From Duganella alba (GTDB lineage Bacteria > Pseudomonadota > Gammaproteobacteria > Burkholderiales > Burkholderiaceae_D): DNA of 64,000 nt. The DNA lies in the NCBI RefSeq assembly GCF_009674495.1, contig NZ_WKJN01000006.1, forward strand, positions 186,001 through 250,000. The letters are read 5' to 3'. The notes beneath the pieces were generated by a model. That model saw only the letters and a program-made list of their open reading frames with translations. It had not been told where the DNA came from and made no database searches. The translations under genes and the position numbers were made by a program. Positions 37,665-46,826 of the stretch are shown here, piece by piece (the first letter of the stretch is position 1; each line of letters opens with the position of its first letter).

Positions 37665-39011
37665 ATGAGCAATGTTAAAAAAGGAATCGCGGTCGTCGCG
37701 GCGGTGGCGGTGGTTGGCGTGGTGGCTGCATTCGCCTATGCCAAGCAGGCGACTGCCACCAAGGACATCGGACCGGGTGCGGAGAATCTGGCCACGCCTA
37801 GCGCGCAATTGATCGAGAAGGGCCGCTACCTGGCCGTCGCGGCCGACTGCGTGGCTTGCCACACGGCGCCGAAAGGCCAGCCGTTTGCGGGCGGCCTGTC
37901 GATGGCGACGCCGATCGGCGCCATCCACAGCTCCAACATCACGCCGGACAAGGCCACCGGTATCGGCAACTACAGCCTGAACGACTTCGACCGCGCCGTG
38001 CGTCACGGTATCGCGCAGTCGGGCGACACGCTGTATCCGGCGATGCCGTATCCGTCCTACGCCAAGGTGACCGACGACGACATGCGCGCGCTGTATGCGT
38101 ATTTCATGCACGGCGTGCAGCCGGTGTCCAAGCCCAACCTGGGGCATGACATCGCCTGGCCGCTGTCGATCAACTGGCCGCTGGCGATCTGGCGCAAGAC
38201 GTATGCGCCGGCTGTTGAACCGCTGGTGTTGAGCAAGTACCAGGGCGAAGCGCTGGCGCGCGGCGCTTATCTGGTGCAGGGCCTGGGCCATTGCGGCGCC
38301 TGCCACACGCCACGCGCATCGACCATGCAGGAGCTGGCGCAGGACGAGTCGAACCCGGCTTACCTGTCCGGCGGTCCGGTGATCGATGGCTGGCTGGCGG
38401 TAAACCTGCGCAGCAATCCGGCTGGCGGCCTCGGTCGTTGGACCGAGCAGGACATCATCGATACGCTGAGCAAGGCACGCAACGCGCATTCGGCGGTGAT
38501 CGGCACGCCGATGGCCGATGTGGTTGCGCACAGCACGCAGGAGATGTCGCCGGAGGATCTGAAGGCCATCGCCGTCTACCTGAAGTCCCTGACGCCGGGG
38601 CCGGATGAGAAGGCGCGCTATGCGGTCAGCGATGTCACGGCCAAGGCCTTGAAGGCGGGGCATGACGACACGCGCGGTGCGCAGCTGTATCTGGACAACT
38701 GCGCGGCCTGCCACCGTTCGGATGCGACTTCCAACGCCAAGGTGTTCCCTGCGCTGGCTGGCAATCCGAGCGTGCTGTCGGATGATCCGACGTCCTTGAT
38801 CCGCCTGGTGCTGGCGGGCAGTTCGCTGCCTTCCACCAAGGGCGCGCCATCGGCGCTGGGCATGCCGGGCTTCGCCTGGCGTCTGTCGGACGACGAGGCG
38901 GCGCAGCTGGTTACCTTCGTGCGTCAGAGCTGGGGTAACCAGGCGTCCGCTGCGGATGCCGGGCAGGTGGCCAAGATCCGCAAGCTGGTCGACGCCGAAG
39001 CGAAGCACTAA
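37665..39011 (+). CDS. three-haem cytochrome c subunit of the dehydrogenase
   Basis: A 448-residue cytochrome with an N-terminal hydrophobic signal/anchor (about 7-26) and three CxxCH sites: C62-V-A-C-H, C210-G-A-C-H and C346-A-A-C-H. This matches the membrane-bound cytochrome subunit of gluconate, sorbitol or alcohol dehydrogenases, which feeds ubiquinone. It is the last gene of the operon. Its final 101 bp are overlapped by the converging PEP-CTERM frame, with no terminator visible between them. Confidence 0.92.
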   Translation: MSNVKKGIAVVAAVAVVGVVAAFAYAKQATATKDIGPGAENLATPSAQLIEKGRYLAVAADCVACHTAPKGQPFAGGLSMATPIGAIHSSNITPDKATGIGNYSLNDFDRAVRHGIAQSGDTLYPAMPYPSYAKVTDDDMRALYAYFMHGVQPVSKPNLGHDIAWPLSINWPLAIWRKTYAPAVEPLVLSKYQGEALARGAYLVQGLGHCGACHTPRASTMQELAQDESNPAYLSGGPVIDGWLAVNLRSNPAGGLGRWTEQDIIDTLSKARNAHSAVIGTPMADVVAHSTQEMSPEDLKAIAVYLKSLTPGPDEKARYAVSDVTAKALKAGHDDTRGAQLYLDNCAACHRSDATSNAKVFPALAGNPSVLSDDPTSLIRLVLAGSSLPSTKGAPSALGMPGFAWRLSDDEAAQLVTFVRQSWGNQASAADAGQVAKIRKLVDAEAKH

Positions 39012-39672
39012 GCAGCAAGGCCGCGAGTCCCGCCAGCAGCAGCAACGCTGGCGGCGGCTCCGGCACCACGGCCGCGCTGATGGTGAATACCTCCAGCGCG
39101 GCCAATTCCATGTTCGGCGCGTCCAGCGTGCCGTCGACGATGGAGCGCCCGCGATTGGCGGCGCCGCCATACGACCATCCCCCCAATGAAAATACCTGCG
39201 ACAGATCGGCGGTGACGCCAAGGTCCGGCCCCAGCGGCATGGCGCCGAAGGTCGGGCCGTCAAAGTAGCGGTTGTAGGTTTGCACCGGGCCGCTCTGGCG
39301 CCACAGCACATCGTCGCTGAGGTTGAAGATGAAGGCGCTCCAGTCGCGTGGATCGGCGGTGTAGTGGGCGCCGTTGCTGCTGTCCCAGCTTTGGGGATTG
39401 TAGCCGCCGATGAGTTTCCAGCTGCCGTCGCCGGCCCGCGCGCGCATCAGCGAGAAGGTCGGTCCCTGGTTGTCGGCCGCCGCGTGGAAGTCGACGCCGA
39501 TGTCGCCTGGGTCTTTGCTGTAGATATTGGTCAGCGTCAGGCTGCCGTCGCCAAGCCAGTGTTCCAGCGTGCCGAGGTCGCTCGTACCCAACAGCTGCGA
39601 GCCGCCGACGATGACGCCGCCCTGTGCCCACAGCGGCAGGCACAGCAGTGCAATCGCCAGCAGTCTGTTCAT
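38911..39672 (-). CDS. PEP-CTERM-sorted protein with TLDc-like domain
   Basis: A 253-residue exported protein: signal peptide about 1-18, then a domain whose GDGSWKLIGGYNPQSW and FIFNLSDD resemble the TLDc fold, then the exosortase signal VVPEP plus a Leu/Ala-rich helix and RRR. Exosortase would cut at PEP and release or anchor the protein in the envelope. Unusually, about 25 residues (starting PACGSW) continue past the basic cluster and run antisense to the cytochrome 3' end. GGAGGTGACC precedes the ATG. No exosortase gene is in this window. Confidence 0.8.
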   Translation of the reverse strand: MNRLLAIALLCLPLWAQGGVIVGGSQLLGTSDLGTLEHWLGDGSLTLTNIYSKDPGDIGVDFHAAADNQGPTFSLMRARAGDGSWKLIGGYNPQSWDSSNGAHYTADPRDWSAFIFNLSDDVLWRQSGPVQTYNRYFDGPTFGAMPLGPDLGVTADLSQVFSLGGWSYGGAANRGRSIVDGTLDAPNMELAALEVFTISAAVVPEPPPALLLLAGLAALLLSASLRRRPACGSWPPARHPQRTPGYPSSDARR

Positions 39673-39773
39673 CGGTCACCTCCGCCTGTCCAGTGTAGGC
39701 GGTGGCTTGCGCTGCCGCGCGCCGCTTTGCGTGCGGCCTGCGGCGGCTCAATGATGCGGCGGATTACGGGAAC

Positions 39774-40670
39774 TTATTCCAATGACTCCGCCAGCATGTC
39801 GGTGAACACGCGGATCTTCGAGGCGCCACGGCGGTTGGCCGGGTACACCGCGTAGATGCCGACGTCCATCTCGCCGGGATTGGCCTGGTATTCGGTCAGC
39901 ACGGCCACCAGCTTGCCGTCCGCCAGATCCTGCTGGATCAGCCAGCCCGGCAGCAGCGCCAGGCCGAGGCCGCCCAGCGCGGCCTGGCGCAGCATGTCCG
40001 AGTTGTTGACGTGCAGGCTGCCGCGCACTTCCACTTCGGTGGCCAGGTCGCTGTTGCGCAGCCGCCAGGTCGAACGGCTGGCGCCGTAGGCGAACAGCAG
40101 GCAGTTGTGCTGGCCCAGATCGTCCGGCGTCCGCGGTGCGCCGTGCGCGGCCAGGTAGGCCGGGCTGGCGACGATGTGGCGCTGGTGGCCGGCCAGCTTG
40201 CGCGCGATCAGGTTGGGCTGCTGCTCCGGGTTGCCGATACGGATGGCGACGTCGATCGCTTCATCGACCATATTGGTCAGCGCGTCGTTGAGGCGCATGT
40301 CCAGTTCCAGCTTCGGATAGCGGCGCGCCAGTTCCGGCAGCAGCGGGGCGATGTAGCGGATGGCCAGCGTGACCGGGGCGGCGATGCGCAGCACGCCGGC
40401 CGGTTCGGCGTCGCGCCCGGAGGCGGCATCGTCGGCTTCGTCGAGCGAGGCGAGGATTTGGGTGGCGTGGTCGAAGTAGCCGCGGCCGCTGTCGGTGAGG
40501 GTGATGCTGCGCGTCGAGCGGTTCAGCAGCGGTGCGCCGATGCGCTGTTCCAGCGCGTCCACCAGCCGCGTCACCGAGGAGGTGGCCACGCCAAGCTGGC
40601 GCGCGGCGGCGGAAAAACCGCCGTTGCTGGCCACCAGGCAAAACGCTTTCAATTCGGCAAATCTATCCAT
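39774..40670 (-). CDS. LysR family transcriptional regulator
   Basis: A 298-residue regulator. The N-terminal helix-turn-helix (about 3-62) reads MDRFAELKAFCLVASNGGFS...AARQLGVATSSVTRLVDALEQR, and the C-terminal periplasmic-binding-like effector domain starts near 90. The canonical start MDRF at 40670 is preferred over an in-frame ATG 18 bp upstream. It is divergent from the TauD-like dioxygenase with a 101-bp shared promoter region, the usual layout for a LysR activator and its target. Confidence 0.92.
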   Translation of the reverse strand: MDRFAELKAFCLVASNGGFSAAARQLGVATSSVTRLVDALEQRIGAPLLNRSTRSITLTDSGRGYFDHATQILASLDEADDAASGRDAEPAGVLRIAAPVTLAIRYIAPLLPELARRYPKLELDMRLNDALTNMVDEAIDVAIRIGNPEQQPNLIARKLAGHQRHIVASPAYLAAHGAPRTPDDLGQHNCLLFAYGASRSTWRLRNSDLATEVEVRGSLHVNNSDMLRQAALGGLGLALLPGWLIQQDLADGKLVAVLTEYQANPGEMDVGIYAVYPANRRGASKIRVFTDMLAESLE

Positions 40671-40771
40671 GTATTGCGCCTTACGCAAAGGTGTGTGCGA
40701 ATTTGCCCATATTATCAGCAGAACGCGGTGGGATTATAGTGATTTCATACTTAAATTGCTTTGGAGGTTGT

Positions 40772-41554
40772 ATGAATATCACCCCGCTCCCTGTAGGTTT
40801 TGGCGCTGAAATCGATGGTTTCGATATGCGCGAGGCTGATGACAGCATGGCTGAACAGCTGCGTGCCGCGCTACTGCAATATGGCATGCTGGTGATTCGC
40901 GGCCAGTCGTTCACGCCGCCGGAGCAGATCGCCGCCAGCCAGCTGTTTGGCAGCCTGGAGACTTTCCCGACCATGCGCGGGCAGTTGAACGGCTTGCCGG
41001 AGATCTTCCGCGTCGCCAGCCGGCCGGAGGATGGCCATGTCGAGGTGGGTCGCTACTGGCATTCGGACGGTTCGTTCCGCGAAGATCCGACGCCGATCAG
41101 CTTCTGGTATTCGGAAGTGCAGTCGGAGGAGGGCGGCGACACGCTGTTCACCGACTTGCAGCGGGCGTATGCCGAGTTGCAGCCGGAGATACAGCAGGAA
41201 TTCGCCGGCCTGACGACGGCGCACCGCAATGGCGTGGTGCATCCGCTGGTGCTGCGTCATCCGAAAACGGAGGTGCCGGCGCTGTACCTGAACATCGGCC
41301 TGACGGCGGGCGTGCTGGGCTACAGCCCCGACCATTCGCGCGCGCTGATGGAAGCGGTGGACCGTCACTACTCGCGTGACGGCGCCACCTACCGCCACCA
41401 CTGGCTGCCGGGTGACGTGGTGGTGGCCGACAACCTGCACGTGGCCCACAAGGCAACGCCGATCACGCCGCAGACGCGCCGCATCCTCAACCGCACCACC
41501 ATCCGCGCCGACGGCGTCATCTGGGCGAATGGTGTGCAGAAACAAGCCGCTTAG
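40772..41554 (+). CDS. TauD/TfdA-type Fe(II)/2-oxoglutarate dioxygenase
   Basis: A 260-residue non-haem iron oxygenase. The metal triad is His97 and Asp99 (YWHSDGSF) plus His226 (DNLHVAHKA), and RRILNRTTI supplies the 2-oxoglutarate-binding Arg. TauD, TfdA and related enzymes hydroxylate sulfonates, phenoxyacetates or other acids; the substrate here is unknown. ATG at 40772 follows TTGGAGG. It is divergent from and probably controlled by the LysR gene. Confidence 0.9.
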   Translation: MNITPLPVGFGAEIDGFDMREADDSMAEQLRAALLQYGMLVIRGQSFTPPEQIAASQLFGSLETFPTMRGQLNGLPEIFRVASRPEDGHVEVGRYWHSDGSFREDPTPISFWYSEVQSEEGGDTLFTDLQRAYAELQPEIQQEFAGLTTAHRNGVVHPLVLRHPKTEVPALYLNIGLTAGVLGYSPDHSRALMEAVDRHYSRDGATYRHHWLPGDVVVADNLHVAHKATPITPQTRRILNRTTIRADGVIWANGVQKQAA

Positions 41555-41899
41555 CGATTCATCTCAAGCAGTGGCAACAGCGGAAACCTTAGTCTGTGGA
41601 GGTACCTAACACGTGATTAAGGTTTCTGCATGAGTTCATGCGAGCAGATATCAAGAAAAATTTGCGATCCAACGAAAAAAATGACTACTCGTGGGCGGTT
41701 GATTTTCTGCGTGAAAGTGACGTTGTGGAAAGTTGCTTTGGCGGAAACCTTGCCATCTCCGATTGGAACAGCGCACAGTTTGTAGAATAGGTTTGCATGA
41801 GGGGATATGTTATTTCCCTCACGCACAATTGAAATGTGGTCTGGAAAAGCTTGTGTTTGAGATAAACTCTTCGCTTCTCAAGCTATTCTGGCCCAGACC
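41555..41899. other. 345-bp AT-richer intergenic region with inverted repeat
   Basis: No gene is supported. Arms GAAACCTTA (41583-41591) and TAAGGTTTC (41618-41626) form an inverted repeat with a 26-nt loop. GCGGAAACCTT of the left arm recurs at about 41741-41751. A 69-codon minus-strand frame (41617-41826) lacks a family. The region should hold the promoter of the kinase operon downstream. Confidence 0.5.
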
Positions 41900-44800
41900 A
41901 TGCCAAACTCTTCCATGCTGGACGACCGCGGGTTCCGTCGTATTCTCGTTCGCAATGTCACGCTGCCGCTGGCGGCTGGGGTCGTCAGTGCCGGCGTTTT
42001 CATCGTGTTGCTTGCTTATTTGATCACGACCATGAACTGGGTCGAGCACAGCGAACGGGTGATCGGCAATGCCAACCAGATCGGCAAGGAGATGGTCGAC
42101 ATGGAGACTGGCTTGCGCGGCTATCTGTTGGCCGGCGACGAGTCCTTCCTGCAACCCTACGTGGTGTCCAAGCCCAAGGTCGCGTCCAATGTCGATGGCT
42201 TGATGAAACTGGTGGAAGACAACCCGGTCCAGGTCGATCGCCTGCGCACCATCCAATACCAGCAGCAGCAGTGGGATCTGTATGCCCAGGAAATGATCCG
42301 CCTGCGCGGCGCCAACGGCGACGTCACCGGGCCGGTCAAGACCGGCCGCGGCAAAACCCAGTTCGATGAGATCCGCCGCCAGCTCGATACCTTTGTCGCC
42401 GCCGAAGTGCGCATGCGCCAGGACCGCAATGACGAGGCCCGCTCCGTCACCACCTGGGTGGCGGTGATCTATCTGATCCTGACGCTGGGCGTCGGCGGCA
42501 TCCTGGCCTGGTTCGGGCGCCGCGAGCTGACCGGCCTGTCACGCGTCTACACCAAGGCGCTCGATGAACACGCCGAGCATGCCCAACTGCTGCAACAGCA
42601 AGCCTGGCTGCGTACCGGCCAGAGCGAGCTGGCGCAACAGGGCATCGGCCAGTTCGCGCTGCCGCAATTGTCGGCGGCGCTGCTGCATTTCCTGGCCAGC
42701 TATATGGGCGTGGTGGTCGGCGCCCTGTACCAGCGCGGCGCCGACGGCAGTTTCCGCCGCGTCGCCTCCTACGGTCTGAGCGCCGAATGGGAGCAGCGTG
42801 ACCAGCAACTGAAATCGACCGAAAGCCTGGTGGCGCAAGCCGCGCTGGAACGCCGCGTGATCCGCCTCGACCAGGTGCCGGCCGGCTATCTGCAATTCAG
42901 CTCCGGCCTGGGTTCGGGCGAACCGGCCAGCGTGCTGCTGGCGCCGGTCGACAGCGACGGCGAGATCAACGGCGTGGTGGAACTGGGCCTGCTGCGTCCG
43001 ATCACCGCGCGCGACGTCGATCTGCTGACGCTGGTGAAGGGCAATATCGGCAGCGCCATCGAAGCCAGCCTGTCGCGCCAGCGCCTGCAGGAAGTGCTGG
43101 CCGAAACCCAGCAGCTGAACGAAGAATTGCAAGTACAGCAGGAAGAACTGCGCACCGCCAACGAGGAACTGGAAGAACAGTCGCGCGTGCTGGAAGAATC
43201 GCAGGCCAGCCTGGAAAACCAGAAAGCCGAACTGGAACAGACCAACGAACAGCTCAACGAGCAGGGCGTGGCGCTGGACCAGAAAAACGCCGAACTGCAA
43301 AAAGCCCAGTTGGACCTGGAAGAGCGCGCCCGCGACCTGGAGCGCGCCAGCCAGTACAAATCGCAATTCCTGGCGAATATGTCGCACGAGCTGCGTACGC
43401 CGCTCAACAGCTCGCTGATCCTGGCCAAGCTGCTGTCGGAAAACGCGCTGGGCAACCTGAACGACGAGCAGGTACGCTTCGCCAACACGATTTACTCAGC
43501 CGGCAACGACCTGCTGAACCTGATCAACGACATCCTCGACATCTCCAAGGTCGAAGCCGGCAAGCTCGACCTGGTGCCGGAAAACCTGTCGATCCGCCAT
43601 GTGGCGGAAGGCATGGCCATGGTGTTCGAGCCGCTGGCGCAGCAGAAGAAGCTGGCGTTCCAGCTGCAAGTGGCCGACGGCGTGGCCGAGCACATGGTCA
43701 GCGACCGCCAGCGCATGGAGCAGATCCTGAAAAACCTGCTGTCGAACGCGCTAAAGTTCACCAGCAGCGGCCAGATCACGCTGACCGTGCAGCCGGCCGC
43801 GCATGGCGCGGTGGCGTTCTCGGTGCAGGACACCGGCATCGGCATCCGCGCCGAAGACCAGCAGGCGATTTTCAACGCCTTCCAGCAGGCCGATGGCACC
43901 ACCAGCCGCAAGTACGGCGGCACCGGCCTCGGCCTGTCGATCTCGCGCGACCTGGCCCAATTGCTGGGCGGCGCCATCAGCCTGGTCAGCGAACCGGGCA
44001 AGGGCAGCTGCTTCACGCTGACGCTGCCGATCGCCTGGACCTCGCCGGAGCCGGGTCCGCGCGCCGGCAGTTCGACCAGCCCGGCCACGGTGGACACCGG
44101 CTTTGAGCTGGCGCCGCAAGTGGCCACGCCGGCCCCGGCGCCCGCACCGGCGCCATCGCTGCCGCGCGCCTTCGACGACGACCGCGACCTGGTGGCCGAA
44201 GCCGGCACGCCGCGCGGCCGCCTGGTGCTGGTGGTGGAAGACGACGCGCCGTTCGCCCGCATCCTGTACGACCTGGCGCACGAAAAACAATACCAGTGCC
44301 TGGTCGCCTTCGACGCCGACGAAGGGCTGGCGCTGGCGCGCCAGTACAAGCCGGATGCCGTGCTGCTCGACATCCGCCTGCCGGACCGTTCCGGCCTGTC
44401 GGTGCTGCAACTGCTGAAGGACGACGCCCAGACCCGCCACATTCCGGTCCACGTGGTCTCCGGCACCGAGAACGGCGAAGCCGCGCTGCACCTGGGCGCG
44501 ATCGGCTTCGCATTGAAACCGACCACGCGCGAACAGCTGATGGAAGTGTTCCGCCGCATCGAAACCAAGCTGACGCAGAAAATCAAGCGCGTGCTGCTGG
44601 TGGAAGACGACGACCGCCAGCGCGACAGCGTGGTCCAGCTGATCTCCGATAACGACGTCGAAATCGTCGCGGTCGGCAGCGGCGAGGAGGCGCTGGCGCT
44701 GCTGCGCACCACCATCTACGACTGCATGATCATCGACCTCAAGCTGCCGGACATGCAGGGCAACGAACTGCTGCAACGCATGGCGGGCGAATCGCTGGCG

Positions 44801-45400
44801 GCGTTCCCGCCGGTGATCGTCTACACCGGCCGCAACCTGTCGCGTGCCGAAGAAGCCGACCTGCACAAATATTCGCGCTCGATCATCATCAAGGGCGCCC
44901 GTTCGCCGGAGCGCCTGCTGGATGAAGTGACGCTGTTCCTGCACAAGGTGGAAGCCGACCTGTCGAGCGAACGCCAGCGCATGCTGAAGACGGTGCGCTC
45001 GCGCGACCGCGTGTTCGAAGGCCGCCGCATCCTGCTGGTGGACGACGACGTGCGCAACATCTTCGCCCTGACCAGCGCGCTGGAACAGAAAGGCGCACTG
45101 GTGGAAGTGGGCCGCAACGGCTTCGAGGCGCTGGAAAAACTCGACACCGTGCCGGACATCGACCTGGTGCTGATGGACGTGATGATGCCGGGCATGGACG
45201 GCCTGGAAGCCACGCGCCGCCTGCGCGACGATCCGCGCTTCGCCCGCCTGCCGGTGATCGCCATTACCGCCAAGGCCATGAAGGACGACCAGGAACAATG
45301 CCTGGCCGCCGGCGCCAGCGATTACCTGGCCAAGCCGATCGACCTGTCGCGCCTGTACTCGCTGCTGCGGGTCTGGATGCCGAACGGTGAGCGGAGTTAA
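41900..45400 (+). CDS. hybrid histidine kinase: CHASE3-GAF-HisKA-HATPase-REC-REC-REC
   Basis: A 1166-residue membrane kinase. TM1 (about 20-46) and TM2 (about 178-200) flank a CHASE3-type extracytoplasmic domain containing METGLRGYLLAGDESFL. A GAF domain (about 255-395) and a Gln/Glu-rich coiled coil (about 398-490) lead to HisKA with His496 (MSHELRTPLN) and HATPase. Three receivers follow, with VVEDDAP...LLDIRLPD, VEDDDRQ...IIDLKLPD and VDDDVRN...LMDVMMPG; all keep the phosphorylatable Asp. An Ala/Pro-rich linker (about 735-760) separates kinase and receivers. It heads a packed operon with CheR, CheB and a second kinase. Confidence 0.92.
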   Translation: MPNSSMLDDRGFRRILVRNVTLPLAAGVVSAGVFIVLLAYLITTMNWVEHSERVIGNANQIGKEMVDMETGLRGYLLAGDESFLQPYVVSKPKVASNVDGLMKLVEDNPVQVDRLRTIQYQQQQWDLYAQEMIRLRGANGDVTGPVKTGRGKTQFDEIRRQLDTFVAAEVRMRQDRNDEARSVTTWVAVIYLILTLGVGGILAWFGRRELTGLSRVYTKALDEHAEHAQLLQQQAWLRTGQSELAQQGIGQFALPQLSAALLHFLASYMGVVVGALYQRGADGSFRRVASYGLSAEWEQRDQQLKSTESLVAQAALERRVIRLDQVPAGYLQFSSGLGSGEPASVLLAPVDSDGEINGVVELGLLRPITARDVDLLTLVKGNIGSAIEASLSRQRLQEVLAETQQLNEELQVQQEELRTANEELEEQSRVLEESQASLENQKAELEQTNEQLNEQGVALDQKNAELQKAQLDLEERARDLERASQYKSQFLANMSHELRTPLNSSLILAKLLSENALGNLNDEQVRFANTIYSAGNDLLNLINDILDISKVEAGKLDLVPENLSIRHVAEGMAMVFEPLAQQKKLAFQLQVADGVAEHMVSDRQRMEQILKNLLSNALKFTSSGQITLTVQPAAHGAVAFSVQDTGIGIRAEDQQAIFNAFQQADGTTSRKYGGTGLGLSISRDLAQLLGGAISLVSEPGKGSCFTLTLPIAWTSPEPGPRAGSSTSPATVDTGFELAPQVATPAPAPAPAPSLPRAFDDDRDLVAEAGTPRGRLVLVVEDDAPFARILYDLAHEKQYQCLVAFDADEGLALARQYKPDAVLLDIRLPDRSGLSVLQLLKDDAQTRHIPVHVVSGTENGEAALHLGAIGFALKPTTREQLMEVFRRIETKLTQKIKRVLLVEDDDRQRDSVVQLISDNDVEIVAVGSGEEALALLRTTIYDCMIIDLKLPDMQGNELLQRMAGESLAAFPPVIVYTGRNLSRAEEADLHKYSRSIIIKGARSPERLLDEVTLFLHKVEADLSSERQRMLKTVRSRDRVFEGRRILLVDDDVRNIFALTSALEQKGALVEVGRNGFEALEKLDTVPDIDLVLMDVMMPGMDGLEATRRLRDDPRFARLPVIAITAKAMKDDQEQCLAAGASDYLAKPIDLSRLYSLLRVWMPNGERS

Positions 45401-45402
45401 CC

Positions 45403-46221
45403 ATGCATCACAGCGACACCGATATCGAGCTGAAAATGCTGGTGGAGGCCATCTACCTGAAATACAGCTACGACTTCCGCGACTACACCGGCGCCTCGCA
45501 AAAGCGCCGCGTGCTGCACGCGCTGAAGGAAATGGATTGCGACAGCATCTCGGCGCTGCAGGCGCGCGTCATTCACGAGCCGGCCGCCTTCAGCCAGCTG
45601 CTGCAATACCTGACGATACCGGTCACCTCGATGTTCCGCGATCCGACCTACTTTGCCGCGCTGCGCGAGCATGTGGTGCCGGTGCTGCGCACCTATCCGT
45701 CGCTAAAGATCTGGATCGCCGGCTGCAGCACCGGCGAGGAAGTGTATTCGATGGCCATCCTGCTCAAGGAAGAAGGCTTGCTGGAACGCAGCATGATCTA
45801 CGCCACCGACATCAATCCGCAATCGCTGGAAAAGGCGCGCCAGGGCATGTTCCCGCTGGATGCGATGCGGGAGTACACGCAGAACTACCAGCAGGCTGGC
45901 GGCACCCGCAGCTTTTCCGATTACTACACGGCGGCCTACAACGCCGCGCTGTTCGACAAGTCGCTGTGCGAAAACGTCACCTTCGCCGACCACAGTCTGG
46001 CGACCGACTCGGTGTTTGCCGAGACCAATCTGATCAGCTGCCGCAACGTGATGATTTATTTTAAGAAGCGCTTGCAGGAACGCGCCTTCGGCCTGTTCCA
46101 CGAGTCGCTGTGCCATCGCGGCTTCCTCGGCCTGGGCAGCAAGGAGAGCATCGACTTCTCCGCCTATGGACCGAGTTTCGAGCCGGTGATGAAGCGCGAA
46201 CGGCTGTTCCGCAAACGTTGA
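45403..46221 (+). CDS. CheR-type methyltransferase
   Basis: A 272-residue SAM-dependent protein-glutamate methyltransferase. The helical N-terminus contains YDFRDYTGASQKRRV, SAM is bound at WIAGCSTGEEVYSMA, and CRNVMIYFKK is the family's conserved late motif. It should methylate chemoreceptor-like Glu residues, but no receptor is encoded in this operon; the long coiled coil of the upstream kinase could be the target. It starts 2 bp after the kinase stop. Confidence 0.93.
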   Translation: MHHSDTDIELKMLVEAIYLKYSYDFRDYTGASQKRRVLHALKEMDCDSISALQARVIHEPAAFSQLLQYLTIPVTSMFRDPTYFAALREHVVPVLRTYPSLKIWIAGCSTGEEVYSMAILLKEEGLLERSMIYATDINPQSLEKARQGMFPLDAMREYTQNYQQAGGTRSFSDYYTAAYNAALFDKSLCENVTFADHSLATDSVFAETNLISCRNVMIYFKKRLQERAFGLFHESLCHRGFLGLGSKESIDFSAYGPSFEPVMKRERLFRKR

Positions 46222-46223
46222 TC

Positions 46224-46826
46224 ATGGACACTTCCGCTATCCAGAAAGCATTGGCCGGACGCTCGGTGGAAGCTGTGGTGATCGGCGCCTCCGCCGGCGG
46301 CGTCGGTGCGCTGCTGAAATTGCTGCCGGGACTGCCGGCCGACTACAGCTGCGCGGTGGTGGCGGTGCTGCACATCCCGGACGGACGCCAGAGCCATCTG
46401 GCCGGGGTGTTCCAGCAGCGTATGAGCTTGCCAGTGCGCGAGGCGCGCGACAAGGAAGAAGTGGCGTCCGGGACGCTGTATTTCGCCGGTTCGGGCTACC
46501 ATCTGTCGGTGGAACAAGACCGTTGCTTCTCCCTGAGCTGCGAGGCGCCGCTGCATTTTGCGCGGCCGGCGATCGATTATTTGATGTCCTCGGCGGCCGA
46601 CGCCTATGGCGCCGGCCTGGTCGGCATCCTGCTCACCGGCGCCAACCACGATGGCGCGGCCGGGCTGGCGGCGATCAGCGCGGCCGGCGGCCTGACCGTG
46701 GTGCAAGACCCGCATGAGGCCGAAGTGCCGACCATGCCGAAGGAAGCGATCCGCCTGCACGCGCCGGATCTGATTTTGCCGTTGGATGAGATTCACACCC
46801 TGTTGATGATGCTGGAGAATAAGTAA
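46224..46826 (+). CDS. CheB-type methylesterase domain protein (no receiver)
   Basis: A 200-residue protein-glutamate methylesterase/deamidase. The catalytic residues are Ser23 (GASAGGVGAL), His50 (VAVLHIP) and Asp143 (TGANHDGAAG). Canonical CheB has an N-terminal receiver; here only the catalytic domain is present, so it is not directly phospho-controlled. The start at 46224, two bases after the CheR stop, gives this compact form. It overlaps the next gene by one base (TAATG). Confidence 0.92.
   Translation: MDTSAIQKALAGRSVEAVVIGASAGGVGALLKLLPGLPADYSCAVVAVLHIPDGRQSHLAGVFQQRMSLPVREARDKEEVASGTLYFAGSGYHLSVEQDRCFSLSCEAPLHFARPAIDYLMSSAADAYGAGLVGILLTGANHDGAAGLAAISAAGGLTVVQDPHEAEVPTMPKEAIRLHAPDLILPLDEIHTLLMMLENK

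Noticed and set aside
35685..39311. 1208-codon minus-strand frame antisense to the dehydrogenase operon
   Set aside because: Antisense to three genes with clear motifs. Only the separate frame ending at 38911 (PEP-CTERM) is real on this strand here.
41617..41826. 69-codon minus-strand frame in the gap before the hybrid kinase
   Set aside because: No recognisable sequence or plausible start; likely chance in AT-richer DNA.
43751..45298. 515-codon minus-strand frame antisense to the hybrid kinase
   Set aside because: Shadow of the kinase receivers; low-complexity product.
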